Shown here piece by piece: positions 17,684 to 29,964 of a stretch of DNA of 64,000 bases (position 1 is the stretch's first letter; every line of letters begins with the position of its first letter). Source of the stretch: Streptomyces atroolivaceus (GTDB taxonomy: Bacteria > Actinomycetota > Actinomycetes > Streptomycetales > Streptomycetaceae); NCBI RefSeq assembly GCF_000717025.1, contig NZ_JNXG01000001.1, positions 372,001 through 436,000 on the forward strand, in the 5' to 3' direction. The translations under genes and the position numbers were made by a program. The notes below the pieces were generated by a model that was given only the letters and a program-made list of their open reading frames with translations, was not told where the DNA came from and did no database searches.

Positions 17684-17818
17684 TCACACACCTGAACCTG
17701 CGGGCACGGAGTCGGTCGCCTCCGTCCACAGATCCTGCTCGGCGCGATCCGCCTGGATCTGGCGGTACACGAGGAGCCCGCCGATGGCGGCCAGTGCGAC
17801 CAGGAGAAGCTTCTTCAC
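17684..17818 (-). CDS. DLW-39 family small protein
   Basis: 44 aa starting at the GTG at 17818: VKKLLLVALAAIGGLLVYRQ, then a charged part containing the DLW triplet (QDLWTEATD) that gives the family its name. It has one membrane helix (about 3-19). It is conserved in actinobacteria close to the tRNA-Ile/gyrA region. Function unknown. The longer in-frame upstream start at 17917 lacks a conserved N-terminus and was not chosen. Confidence 0.85.
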   Translation of the reverse strand: MKKLLLVALAAIGGLLVYRQIQADRAEQDLWTEATDSVPAGSGV

Positions 17819-18099
17819 CGCGCGACCTCGTCTTTCCTTGACGTAAGGGACTTCTGCCGCCCGACTATACACACCGGCCGATACCGATCGGTGACCTCCC
17901 CGGGACCCGGCCGCCACCTGTTCCGGGCCCCTCTCGAGGCCCTTGGAGACCCCCGGAACGGCTTTTCCGAGCCGGTTGAACCATAAGAGTGGTGTTCATC
18001 GGAAGATCGGCGCACCGGGGGCGTCGGTCCCGGTTTCCAGGGGCCGGATCCACATCATCGGAAAGGTAAGCGAACCGGACCACCTGAAAGCGAGGGGCC

Positions 18100-18459
18100 A
18101 TGAGCACCTTCAGGGTCAAGAGCATCTGGACAGCCTTCGTCACCGCCTTCGTCGCGCTTCTCGCGTCGCTGGGCCTCGCCACCGCCCAGGCCACGGCCGC
18201 GGAGCCGGCGGTCACGAGCCACGAGCACACGGGGGCGAACCCGGCAACCGCGAGCACCCCGTCGGTGCGATGGACCCTTCCGCGTGACAGGGCGCTGCCA
18301 CCCACGATGAAGCAGCGCATCCGCGCCGAGGCCCACGGTTCCTCACCCGCCACCCGCCAGCTGTCCGCCGACACCACGGACGCCGTGCACGCGACGAACA
18401 GCGGCCACTCCGCCCACAGCGCCACACCTGCCGGGGACTCCGCCCCGCTGCCACCCTGA
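18100..18459 (+). CDS. Small exported protein (possibly DUF6344)
   Basis: 119 aa with an Ala-rich signal-peptide-like N-terminus (hydrophobic about 10-30, cleavage plausible after ATAAEP region), then a low-complexity Ser/Thr/His/Ala-rich secreted part without cysteines. The start is the ATG at 18100, preceded by a purine-rich GCGAGGGGCC. It is followed by a terminator. From memory a family DUF6344 occupies this place in Streptomyces. No function known. Confidence 0.7.
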   Translation: MSTFRVKSIWTAFVTAFVALLASLGLATAQATAAEPAVTSHEHTGANPATASTPSVRWTLPRDRALPPTMKQRIRAEAHGSSPATRQLSADTTDAVHATNSGHSAHSATPAGDSAPLPP

Positions 18460-18479
18460 GAGCACCGCTGACGCCACCC

Positions 18480-18513
18480 AGGCCCCTGGTCCGGTCCACA
18501 CCGGCAGGGGCCT
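18480..18513 (+). terminator. Terminator after the small exported protein
   Basis: AGGCCCCTG / CAGGGGCCT arms with an inner CCGGT/ACCGG stem, followed by TTTT. Confidence 0.8.
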
Positions 18514-18576
18514 TTTCCGTGCGCCCGCACCCGTTTCCAGCACCGACCCGGATCGGCTGGTCATTCCAGCGGATGG

Positions 18577-18726
18577 TCAGCGACTACGCCTGCCCCGCAC
18601 CCAGATCACGCCGAGAGTCACTGCGCCGACCACGGACAGCGAGATCGCCCCGAGGATCACTGTCACCCCGGCCGAGATCACCAGGATTCCCCACCACGGT
18701 GGACCGTCTCCCACAGTCCCCCTCAC
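18577..18726 (-). CDS. Possible small membrane protein (49 aa)
   Basis: The minus-strand frame from a GTG at 18726 gives a short N-terminus (VRGTVGDGPPWWG) and one or two hydrophobic stretches (ILVISAGVTVILGAI and SVVGAVTLGVIWV), ending in RGRRSR. Codon third positions are strongly G/C, as in real genes here, and the hydrophobic-then-basic design is coherent. The frame also runs on through tRNA-Ile, which cannot be coding. A later GTG (TVGDG) directly follows GAGGGGG. There is no strong ribosome-binding site at the chosen start, so this is tentative. Confidence 0.4.
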   Translation of the reverse strand: MRGTVGDGPPWWGILVISAGVTVILGAISLSVVGAVTLGVIWVRGRRSR

Positions 18727-18804
18727 GGAGTGTGCGCACCAAGGTGCGACGCCTGAGGTGCCAGGTCTGGTTCCGTGACCATCGTTGATGTGAGCGGTAC
18801 ACGC

Positions 18805-18840
18805 CGAAGGCCCCCCACCGTTACCGGTGAGGGGCCTTCG
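18805..18840 (-). terminator. Terminator of tRNA-Ile
   Basis: 16-bp stem (one mismatch) with a TTAC loop just downstream of the tRNA on the minus strand. Confidence 0.75.
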
Positions 18841-18846
18841 TGCTGG

Positions 18847-18920
18847 TGGGGCTAACAGGATTTGAACCTGTGGCCTCATCCTTATCAGGGATGCGCTCTA
18901 ACCAACTGAGCTATAGCCCC
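18847..18920 (-). tRNA. tRNA-Ile (GAT)
   Basis: 74 nt. The acceptor GGGGCTA pairs with TAGCCCC, the D-arm is AGCTCAGTTGGTTAGAGC, the anticodon loop CTGATAA carries anticodon GAT, and the T-arm has GGTTCAAATCC. CCA is not encoded. It lies just downstream of gyrA-DUF3566, as in other actinobacteria. Confidence 0.97.
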
Positions 18921-18991
18921 GCCGCGCTGCTGCGCTGACTTCTGAAGATTAGCGCACGTCGGGGCCAGTCCCAAAATCGATACCCGGCGTC

Positions 18992-19678
18992 CTACTCGTC
19001 CTCGGCGAGAGTGAGCTCCACGCCACCCACGAAGCCGGCCGACAGGTTGTAGATGAACGCGCCCAGCGTCGCCAGCGCGGTGGCCAGCACCACGTCGATC
19101 ACCGCGATGACCGAGGTGAAGATGAGCACGCGCGGCAGCGACAGGAACGACTGCAGATCGAAGCCGTTGCTCTCGTTCGAGCCGGTGGCCTCGCTGATCG
19201 TGCCTCCCACGGTGGAGAAGACGCCCATCGCGTCCATCACCATCCACAGGACGGCGGCCGCGACCACCATGCAGATGCCGAGGGCGATGGAGAGCAGGAA
19301 GCTGACCTTCATCACCGACCACGGATCGGCCTTCGCCACCCGCAGACGCGCCTTACGGGTCCGCGGCGTGGTCCGCGCCCCCGTGCGGGGCAGCCGGGTC
19401 GCCTGCGTGCCGCCGACGCCCTCCGCACCGCCTTGTGTGCCTCCGCCCTGCGTACCGCCCGCAGGGGACTGGTACGCCTGCGGCGGGTGATAGGGCCCCG
19501 CCTTACCCGATGCGGGCTCCCGCTCGCCGGGCAACGGCCCGGTCGCGTACCCCTCGTACTGCGCCTGAGGTCCCCGAGTGTCCGTCACAGTGCCCCCTTG
19601 GGAGTCCGTGGCAGGGCCACGGGCGCCGCTCGCGCCTGCTCCGGAAGCGGCCGAACCTGCGCCCGTGGCTCCACTCAC
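18992..19678 (-). CDS. DUF3566 domain membrane protein
   Basis: 228 aa. A Gly/Ala/Gln-rich cytoplasmic N-terminus (about 1-115) is followed by a DUF3566 domain with two membrane helices (about 128-150 and 180-205), containing DPWSVMKVSFLLSIALGI and the conserved acidic end. Its start is 3 nt downstream of the gyrA stop, so it is cotranscribed with gyrase. The family is universally next to gyrA in actinobacteria, with unknown function. Confidence 0.92.
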   Translation of the reverse strand: MSGATGAGSAASGAGASGARGPATDSQGGTVTDTRGPQAQYEGYATGPLPGEREPASGKAGPYHPPQAYQSPAGGTQGGGTQGGAEGVGGTQATRLPRTGARTTPRTRKARLRVAKADPWSVMKVSFLLSIALGICMVVAAAVLWMVMDAMGVFSTVGGTISEATGSNESNGFDLQSFLSLPRVLIFTSVIAVIDVVLATALATLGAFIYNLSAGFVGGVELTLAEDE

Positions 19679-19681
19679 GCT

Positions 19682-22309
<2,628 letters not shown>

Positions 22310-22450
22310 TGCTGGTCAAAGTCCTTTCGCGCTGCGGCTTGGAGGTCCGGCGACTGGGAGGTGGGGGAAGGAGCGGGTCCGGGTGCGTGCAGCTGCAAGG
22401 CGGAGGATCCAGCCATGGCGGAGCCATGGTGACCGACGACGATGCCGCTG

Positions 22451-22490
22451 GGGGTCCCCCTGCTCGAGCGAGGCCGAGAGCTCGGGGGAG
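22451..22490. repeat. Imperfect palindromic interspersed-type repeat in the gyrB-gyrA gap
   Basis: GGGGTCCCCC, a GCTCGAGC core and a closing CTCGGGGG form an imperfect hairpin (CCCCC pairs with GGGGG, GCTC with GAGC). The sequence resembles a palindromic element I remember from many Streptomyces intergenic regions. Only one copy is visible in this window. Confidence 0.5.
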
Positions 22491-22553
22491 TGCGTGCCCA
22501 GACCTGTGACGCCGCCTCCCGATTCGCCCGACCCTCCTCCTTGTACGGCCGAC

Positions 22554-25037
<2,484 letters not shown>

Positions 25038-25598
25038 TCAGCCGTAGGTGTCGCCGGGCCCCTTGCTCCCGGGCGTCCGGAGAGGGCCGAATCTGCGCTG
25101 AGGTCCGCCGGGACCGAGCACCTTGATCATCCGGACGGTGCCGTGGCCCAGGTCCGTGTTCAGCCGCGCGACCAGTTGCGGCGCGAGCAGCCGGAGCTGT
25201 GTCGCCCACGCCGTCGAATCGCACTGCACGGTCAGGACCCGCTCAGCCGGATCCTCGTCGTACCGCACCGGTACGCAGTGATTGGCCAGATCGTCACCCA
25301 CGATCTGCGGCCAGCGGCCCATCACGCCGCCGACGGCCGCCGGGGTCTCCCAGCCCCGCTCCGTGATCAGCCGGTTGATCGCCGAACCCAGGGGCAGCGG
25401 ATCCCGCCCGTCGGACCGTGCACCCGACCGCAGCCCCCCGCCGCGCCTCGCCTGCTTCTTCTGCTGCGCCGCGGCGCCCCGGGCACGGGCCTGCTCCTTG
25501 GCCGCACGCAGAGCCACGCGCGCCAGATCCACCCCGGACACCTCCGGCTGCTTCGCCGGCCCCGGCGCGGGTCCACCCTGCTCGTCCGGGCCGCTCAC
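25038..25598 (-). CDS. dciA: DciA-family replication protein (DUF721)
   Basis: 186 aa. A low-complexity N-terminal half rich in Ala/Arg/Lys is followed by a DUF721 KH-like domain (about residues 80-160, [26 protein letters not shown] then [11 protein letters not shown]). DciA helps load or operate the replicative helicase DnaB in bacteria without DnaC/DnaI-type loaders. Its start overlaps the recF stop by 4 nt, so recF and dciA are coupled. The position between recF and gyrB is conserved in actinobacteria. Confidence 0.9.
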   Translation of the reverse strand: MSGPDEQGGPAPGPAKQPEVSGVDLARVALRAAKEQARARGAAAQQKKQARRGGGLRSGARSDGRDPLPLGSAINRLITERGWETPAAVGGVMGRWPQIVGDDLANHCVPVRYDEDPAERVLTVQCDSTAWATQLRLLAPQLVARLNTDLGHGTVRMIKVLGPGGPQRRFGPLRTPGSKGPGDTYG

Positions 25599-26725
25599 AG
25601 CCGCTCCACCGCCCCTTCGGAGACCGCGTACCGCGCTCCGGCCAGTACACCTGGGACGTCGTCGTCCACAGCGGCCGTCACCAGCACCTGCTCACCCGGG
25701 GCCACCAGCTCCGCCAGCCGCTCACGACGGCGCGCGTCCAGCTCGGCGAAGACGTCGTCCAGCACCAGTACCGGCTCGTTGCCCTCCGAGCGGAGCAGAT
25801 CGTAGGAGGCCAGTCGCAGCGCCAGCGCGTACGACCAGGACTCGCCATGGCTCGCGTACCCCTTGGCCGGCATGCCGCGCAGACCCAGCACCAGATCGTC
25901 ACGGTGCGGACCGACCAAGGTCACCCCGCGCTCGATCTCCTGCTTACGTGCCTGGACCAGGGCCGCCATCACCTGCTCGTACAGTTCCTCGCGGGTGCGC
26001 GCGGGCTCCACGTCGCCACCGACCGAGCTGCGGTACTCCAGCGTCACGGGCCCACCACCCGGGGCGACGTCCGCATAGGCCTTGTCCGCCAGCGGTTGCA
26101 GGGTCGCGATGAGATCCAGCCGCTGCGCCAGCAACTCCGCCCCCACCCGGCCCAGGTGCTGGTCCCACACGTCCAGGGTGGACAGGTCCATCGACCGGCC
26201 GCCGTGCCTGCGGGCCATGGCCGCGGACTTCAGCAGGGTGTTGCGCTGCTTCAGGACCCGCTCGTAGTCGGAGCGGACTCCGGCCATGCGGGGGGAGCGC
26301 GCCGTGATCAGCTCGTCCAGGAAGCGCCGGCGCTCGCCCGGGTCACCCTTCACCAGGGCCAGGTCCTCGGGGGCGAAGAGCACCGTCCGCACTATCCCCA
26401 GCACGTCGCGCGGCCTGACCTGCGACGACCTGTTGACACGTGCCCGATTGGCACGGCCAGGATTGAGCTCCAGCTCGATCAGCTGCGAGCGCTCTCCCTG
26501 GGTGACCGCCGCGCGTACGACGGCGCGCTCCGCGCCCATGCGCACCAGGGGGGCGTCGGAGGACACCCGGTGGCTGCCGAGCGTGGCGAGATAGCCGACC
26601 GCCTCCACCAGATTGGTCTTGCCCTGGCCGTTGGCCCCCACGAACGCGGTGACGCCCGGTTCGAGAGGGACCTCGACCCGGGCGTACGAGCGGAAGTCGG
26701 CCAGCGAGAGATGCGTGACGTGCAT
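25595..26725 (-). CDS. recF: DNA replication and repair protein RecF
   Basis: 376-aa SMC-like ATPase that binds gapped DNA and helps RecOR load RecA. Walker [14 protein letters not shown] (about residues 30-42), an ABC-signature-like segment near [14 protein letters not shown] and Walker [13 protein letters not shown] are all present. The length is normal. It is coupled to dciA by a 4-nt overlap and lies 75 nt after gnd, from which a terminator-like hairpin separates it. Confidence 0.96.
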   Translation of the reverse strand: MHVTHLSLADFRSYARVEVPLEPGVTAFVGANGQGKTNLVEAVGYLATLGSHRVSSDAPLVRMGAERAVVRAAVTQGERSQLIELELNPGRANRARVNRSSQVRPRDVLGIVRTVLFAPEDLALVKGDPGERRRFLDELITARSPRMAGVRSDYERVLKQRNTLLKSAAMARRHGGRSMDLSTLDVWDQHLGRVGAELLAQRLDLIATLQPLADKAYADVAPGGGPVTLEYRSSVGGDVEPARTREELYEQVMAALVQARKQEIERGVTLVGPHRDDLVLGLRGMPAKGYASHGESWSYALALRLASYDLLRSEGNEPVLVLDDVFAELDARRRERLAELVAPGEQVLVTAAVDDDVPGVLAGARYAVSEGAVERL

Positions 26726-26762
26726 GGTCGCCGACCCTTCCGACTGCGTGCTCTGCTGTGTT

Positions 26763-26795
26763 CCGCGGGGCCGTCTCCTGCCCTCGGCCCCGCGG
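26763..26795 (-). terminator. Terminator-like hairpin between gnd and recF
   Basis: CCGCGGGGCCG / CGGCCCCGCGG, 11-bp perfect arms and an 11-nt loop, just after the gnd stop on the minus strand. Confidence 0.7.
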
Positions 26796-26800
26796 ATTTC

Positions 26801-27679
26801 CTACTTCTTGTTCTCGACCGCGTGGCCGCCGAACTGGTTGCGCAGCGCGGCGATCATCTTCATCTGCGGGGAGTCGTCCTGCCGCGAGGCGAAGCGCGCG
26901 AACAGGGACGCGGTGATCGCGGGCAGCGGCACCGCGTTGTCGATCGCGGCCTCGACCGTCCACCGGCCCTCACCGGAGTCCGCGGCGAAGCCACGGAGCT
27001 GGTCGAGGTGCTCGTCGTCGTCCAGTGCGTTGACAGCCAGGTCGAGCAGCCAGGAACGGATGACCGTGCCCTCCTGCCAGGAGCGGAAGACCTCGCGCAC
27101 GTCGGTGACGGAGTCGACCTTCTCCAGGAGCTCCCAGCCCTCGGCGTAGGCCTGCATCATGGCGTACTCGATGCCGTTGTGGACCATCTTGGCGAAGTGG
27201 CCGGCGCCGACCTTGCCCGCGTGGACGGAGCCGAAGTCACCCTCGGGCTTGAGGGCGTCGAAGACAGGCTGGACCTTCTCCACGTTCGCGGCCTCGCCGC
27301 CGTACATCAGGGCGTAGCCGTTCTCCAGGCCCCAGACGCCGCCGGAGACGCCGCAGTCGACGAAGCCGATGCCCTTGATGCCCAGCTCGACGGCGTGCTT
27401 CTCGTCGTCGGTCCAGCGGGAGTTCCCGCCGTCCACGACGACGTCCCCCGGGGAGAGCAGCTCGGCCAGCTCGTCGATGGTGGACTGGGTCGCGGCACCG
27501 GCGGGCACCATCACCCACACGACGCGCGGGCCCTTGAGCTTGCCCACAAGCTCTTCGAGGCTGTGGACATCGGCGACGTCCGGATTGCGGTCGTAACCGA
27601 TGACCGTGTGGCCTGCGCGGCGGATGCGCTCGCGCATGTTGCCGCCCATCTTGCCGAGGCCGACGAGACCGAGCTCCAT
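26801..27679 (-). CDS. gnd: 6-phosphogluconate dehydrogenase, decarboxylating, short (GndA/YqeC-like) form
   Basis: 292 aa, matching the short ~300-aa form rather than the ~470-aa classical enzyme. Rossmann motif GLVGLGKMGGNM (5-16), substrate-loop DCGVSGGVWG (about residues 105-115) and KMVHNGIEYAMMQAYAEG are visible. After strand beta-2 the sequence reads YDRNPD with Asp30, which in this fold favours NAD+ over NADP+ (inference). It converts 6-phosphogluconate to ribulose 5-phosphate and CO2. It is conserved between dnaN and recF in Streptomyces. Confidence 0.95.
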   Translation of the reverse strand: MELGLVGLGKMGGNMRERIRRAGHTVIGYDRNPDVADVHSLEELVGKLKGPRVVWVMVPAGAATQSTIDELAELLSPGDVVVDGGNSRWTDDEKHAVELGIKGIGFVDCGVSGGVWGLENGYALMYGGEAANVEKVQPVFDALKPEGDFGSVHAGKVGAGHFAKMVHNGIEYAMMQAYAEGWELLEKVDSVTDVREVFRSWQEGTVIRSWLLDLAVNALDDDEHLDQLRGFAADSGEGRWTVEAAIDNAVPLPAITASLFARFASRQDDSPQMKMIAALRNQFGGHAVENKK

Positions 27680-27824
27680 CAGAGATTCCTTAAGCGTTGT
27701 GCCGATTCGTACCCAGGACCGAGCCTACGCCCGGCCGGAACAGTACGGCGGGGTGCAGCACGGTGGGCCCGCTCTGCGCTGAGCCTGCCCGCCGGAAACT
27801 GCCATGACAGGGACGACCGCCGGA

Positions 27825-28955
27825 TCAGCCGGAGAGGCGGACCGGCATGATCAGGTACTTGTACGCGTCGTCCGCCTCGGCGTCGACGGCCGGCCGGCCG
27901 CTGAGCAGCGCGGGCTTGGTCGACGTCGTGAAGGAGAGCTGCGCGACCGGGGAGTCGATGGCGCTGAGCCCGTCCAGAAGGAAGGTCGGGTTGAAGGCGA
28001 TCGAGATGTCGTCGCCCTCGAGCACGGCGTCCACACGCTCCACAGCCTGTGCGTCGTCACTGGAGCCGGCCTCCAGGATCAGCACACCCTGCTCGAAGCT
28101 GAGCCGCACCGGGGTGTTGCGCTCGGCGACGAGCGCCACACGCTTGACGGCCTCGACGAACGGGGCGGTCTCGATGACCGCGACCGAGTTGAACTCGGTG
28201 GGGAAGAGCGTCCGGTACTTCGGGAGGTCGCCCTCGAGCAGCCGCGTGGTCGTACGGCGGCCGGCGCCCTCGAAACCGATGAGCCCCTCGCCCGCGCCCG
28301 AACCGGACAGCGCCAAGGTCACCGTGTCACCGCTGGTCAGCGCCTTGGCGGTGTCCAGGAGCGTCTTGGCGGGCACCAGGGCCACAGCCGAGGCGTCGGG
28401 GTTCTCGGGCTTCCACAGGAACTCACGGACCGCGAAGCGGTAGCGGTCGGTCGACGCGAGGGTGACGGTGTCGCCCTCGATCTCGATCCGGACACCGGTC
28501 AGGACGGGCAGGGTGTCGTCACGCCCCGCCGCGATGGCGACCTGTGCCGCCGCGGAGGCGAAGACCTCACCGGGGACGGTGCCCGTGGCGGTCGGCATCT
28601 GCGGCAGCGCCGGGTACTCCTCCACAGGAAGGGTGTGGAGTGTGAACCGCGAGGAGCCGCAGACCACCGTGGCGCGTACACCGTCGGTGGAGATCTCCAC
28701 CGGCCTGTTCGGCAGCGCGCGGCAGATGTCGGCGAGCAGGCGGCCGGAGACGAGCACCGTGCCGTCCTCCTCCACCTCCGCGTCCACCGAGACCTTGGCC
28801 GAGACCTCGTAGTCGAAGCTCGAGAAGCTGAGGGCTCCGTCCTCAGCCTTCAGCAGAAGGCCCGCGAGAACGGGCGCCGGCGGACGGGCCGGGAGGCTGC
28901 GGGCCACCCAGGCCACCGCCTCCGCGAGTACATCGCGCTCCACCCGGATCTTCAC
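27825..28955 (-). CDS. dnaN: DNA polymerase III sliding clamp (beta subunit)
   Basis: 376 aa from the GTG at 28955, supported by AGGAGG about 8 nt upstream and by the conserved start VKIRVERDVLAEAVAWVARSLP. The open frame continues 255 codons further upstream through oriC, but that part is non-coding. Three beta-clamp domains are visible with SRFTLHTLPVEEYP and the C-terminal end YLIMPVRLSG (MPxRL hallmark). The protein is the processivity clamp encircling DNA at forks. oriC lies directly upstream. Confidence 0.97.
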   Translation of the reverse strand: MKIRVERDVLAEAVAWVARSLPARPPAPVLAGLLLKAEDGALSFSSFDYEVSAKVSVDAEVEEDGTVLVSGRLLADICRALPNRPVEISTDGVRATVVCGSSRFTLHTLPVEEYPALPQMPTATGTVPGEVFASAAAQVAIAAGRDDTLPVLTGVRIEIEGDTVTLASTDRYRFAVREFLWKPENPDASAVALVPAKTLLDTAKALTSGDTVTLALSGSGAGEGLIGFEGAGRRTTTRLLEGDLPKYRTLFPTEFNSVAVIETAPFVEAVKRVALVAERNTPVRLSFEQGVLILEAGSSDDAQAVERVDAVLEGDDISIAFNPTFLLDGLSAIDSPVAQLSFTTSTKPALLSGRPAVDAEADDAYKYLIMPVRLSG

Positions 28956-29177
28956 CGGAACCGCCTCCTGCTGTTGCTCGCTCGCCCTGCCGGCCTTCGT
29001 CGTCTTACCGGGGCTCCCTGCCGAGGGGCTGGGGATGCCACCGGGGTCCAGTCTGACGTACGGCGCCGACAGTCGTTGCTGCTCGGGGTCAAGTCGAGCC
29101 AAGAGGTTCGCCGAGCTCGCCGCTCGAGTTGTGCACAGGCCCCACTTCGAAGCTGATTCCTGGCTAACTCTGAGTGG

Positions 29178-29211
29178 TAGTAGTAGTAGGCCCTGTGGAA
29201 ACCGTGGATAA
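29178..29211. promoter_or_regulatory. DnaA-trio-like unwinding element in oriC
   Basis: Four consecutive TAG triplets (29178-29189; 3'-GAT-5' repeats when read from the box side) are joined through a short GC block (GCCC, 29190-29193) to two adjacent DnaA boxes (29194-29202 and 29203-29211). This matches the box-box-GC-trio order of the basal unwinding system described in Bacillus, and lies on the dnaN side as expected. Function here is inferred. Confidence 0.65.
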
Positions 29212-29401
29212 CGTCGTTTTCGCAGGTCAGCCGCCATTTTTTGTCCACCGACCCTGTGGGTGGCACCGGTGGACAACCAGGCGTTTCTGTGGACAGGCGA
29301 AAGTTCTGCACACCCGATGCACAGGGCGGAGTGACTTCTCCCCAGGGCTGTCCCCAGCTTTACCCACGTTCCCCACAGCTCAACCGAGGCCCCTCGTGTG
29401 A

Positions 29402-29429
29402 CGCCTTTCACTCTCGGCAGTGAAAGGCG
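29402..29429. repeat. Perfect 11-bp inverted repeat between the two DnaA-box groups
   Basis: CGCCTTTCACT and AGTGAAAGGCG with a 6-nt spacer CTCGGC, centred in the box-poor middle of oriC. It could be a protein site or a hairpin. No DnaA box lies inside. Confidence 0.75.
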
Positions 29430-29834
29430 GTGTCGGGTTGCCGAACAGTGGACAGGGGTGTGGAGAAGCTGGGGACAACGGGGCCGTGCCTGTGGGCCGA
29501 CGGTGGACAACCTCATTGCGACCCTGTGGACGAAATTTCTGTCCACAGGCTGTGGATCACGGTTGACCACAAATCCCCAACCACGTGACCAGGCCTGATG
29601 GAGTATCGGCCGCAGCCCCTGTGGACGCAATCTGGACAACTTCACAGTCCCCAGGCTGTGGATGCCGGATTCCTCGTTCTTCTGTGGAGAAGAGCCGGTC
29701 AGCGGCTCGAAATCGAACACACCGACCTGGATCCGTCGCCCCGCACGCCGCCGATCTGAACGGAAGCGGGTGTCCGAAGCGGTCCAGGAAGCCCTCAGGG
29801 CCGTTCTTCGACCCGCCTCCGCGTGCTCCCTCGA

Positions 29835-29870
29835 CCGTTTCTGGAGCCGTTCCTGGAGCCGTTACTGAGG
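29835..29870. repeat. Three tandem 12-bp repeats at the dnaA side of oriC
   Basis: CCGTTTCTGGAG, CCGTTCCTGGAG and CCGTTACTGAGG in direct succession, between the last DnaA box and the dnaA terminator. They are not related to the DnaA-box consensus. The region 29692-29884 otherwise shows nothing. Confidence 0.7.
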
Positions 29871-29884
29871 CTGATGACGACGAA

Positions 29885-29928
29885 GGGCGCCCCTGCGAGG
29901 ACGTCGTAAGGTCCTCGCAGGGGCGCCC
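29885..29928 (-). terminator. dnaA terminator
   Basis: Perfect 18-bp arms (29885-29902, 29911-29928) with an 8-nt loop, 36 nt after the dnaA stop on the minus strand. It would stop transcription before oriC. Confidence 0.85.
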
Positions 29929-29964
29929 GGGGCGCGCTGCGTACCTGGCTGCGGAGCCGGCGCG

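Larger units (their letters stand above)
29129..29691. other. oriC: Chromosomal replication origin oriC (DnaA-box region between dnaA and dnaN)
   Basis: The 1009-nt dnaA-dnaN gap holds no gene. I count 18 boxes matching TTGTCCACA with at most two or three changes: starts at 29129(+), 29194(-), 29203(-), 29241(+), 29268(-), 29288(-), 29447(-), 29459(-), 29470(-), 29502(-), 29525(-), 29539(+), 29551(-), 29563(+), 29620(-), 29631(-), 29657(-), 29683(-). Weak candidates lie at 29348 and 29369. They form two groups (29129-29296 and 29447-29691) separated by about 150 nt. Most face the same way. This is the DnaA assembly and initiation site. There is little AT-rich sequence. Confidence 0.97.

Noticed and set aside
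29348..29377. Two further DnaA boxes (CTGTCCCCA, TTCCCCACA) in oriC
   Set aside because: Each lacks part of the CCACA core or first half; too weak to count with the main set.
28956..29720. Upstream extension of the dnaN reading frame through oriC (631 aa)
   Set aside because: The extension covers the DnaA boxes and has no protein similarity; the GTG at 28955 has an ideal ribosome-binding site and the conserved start.
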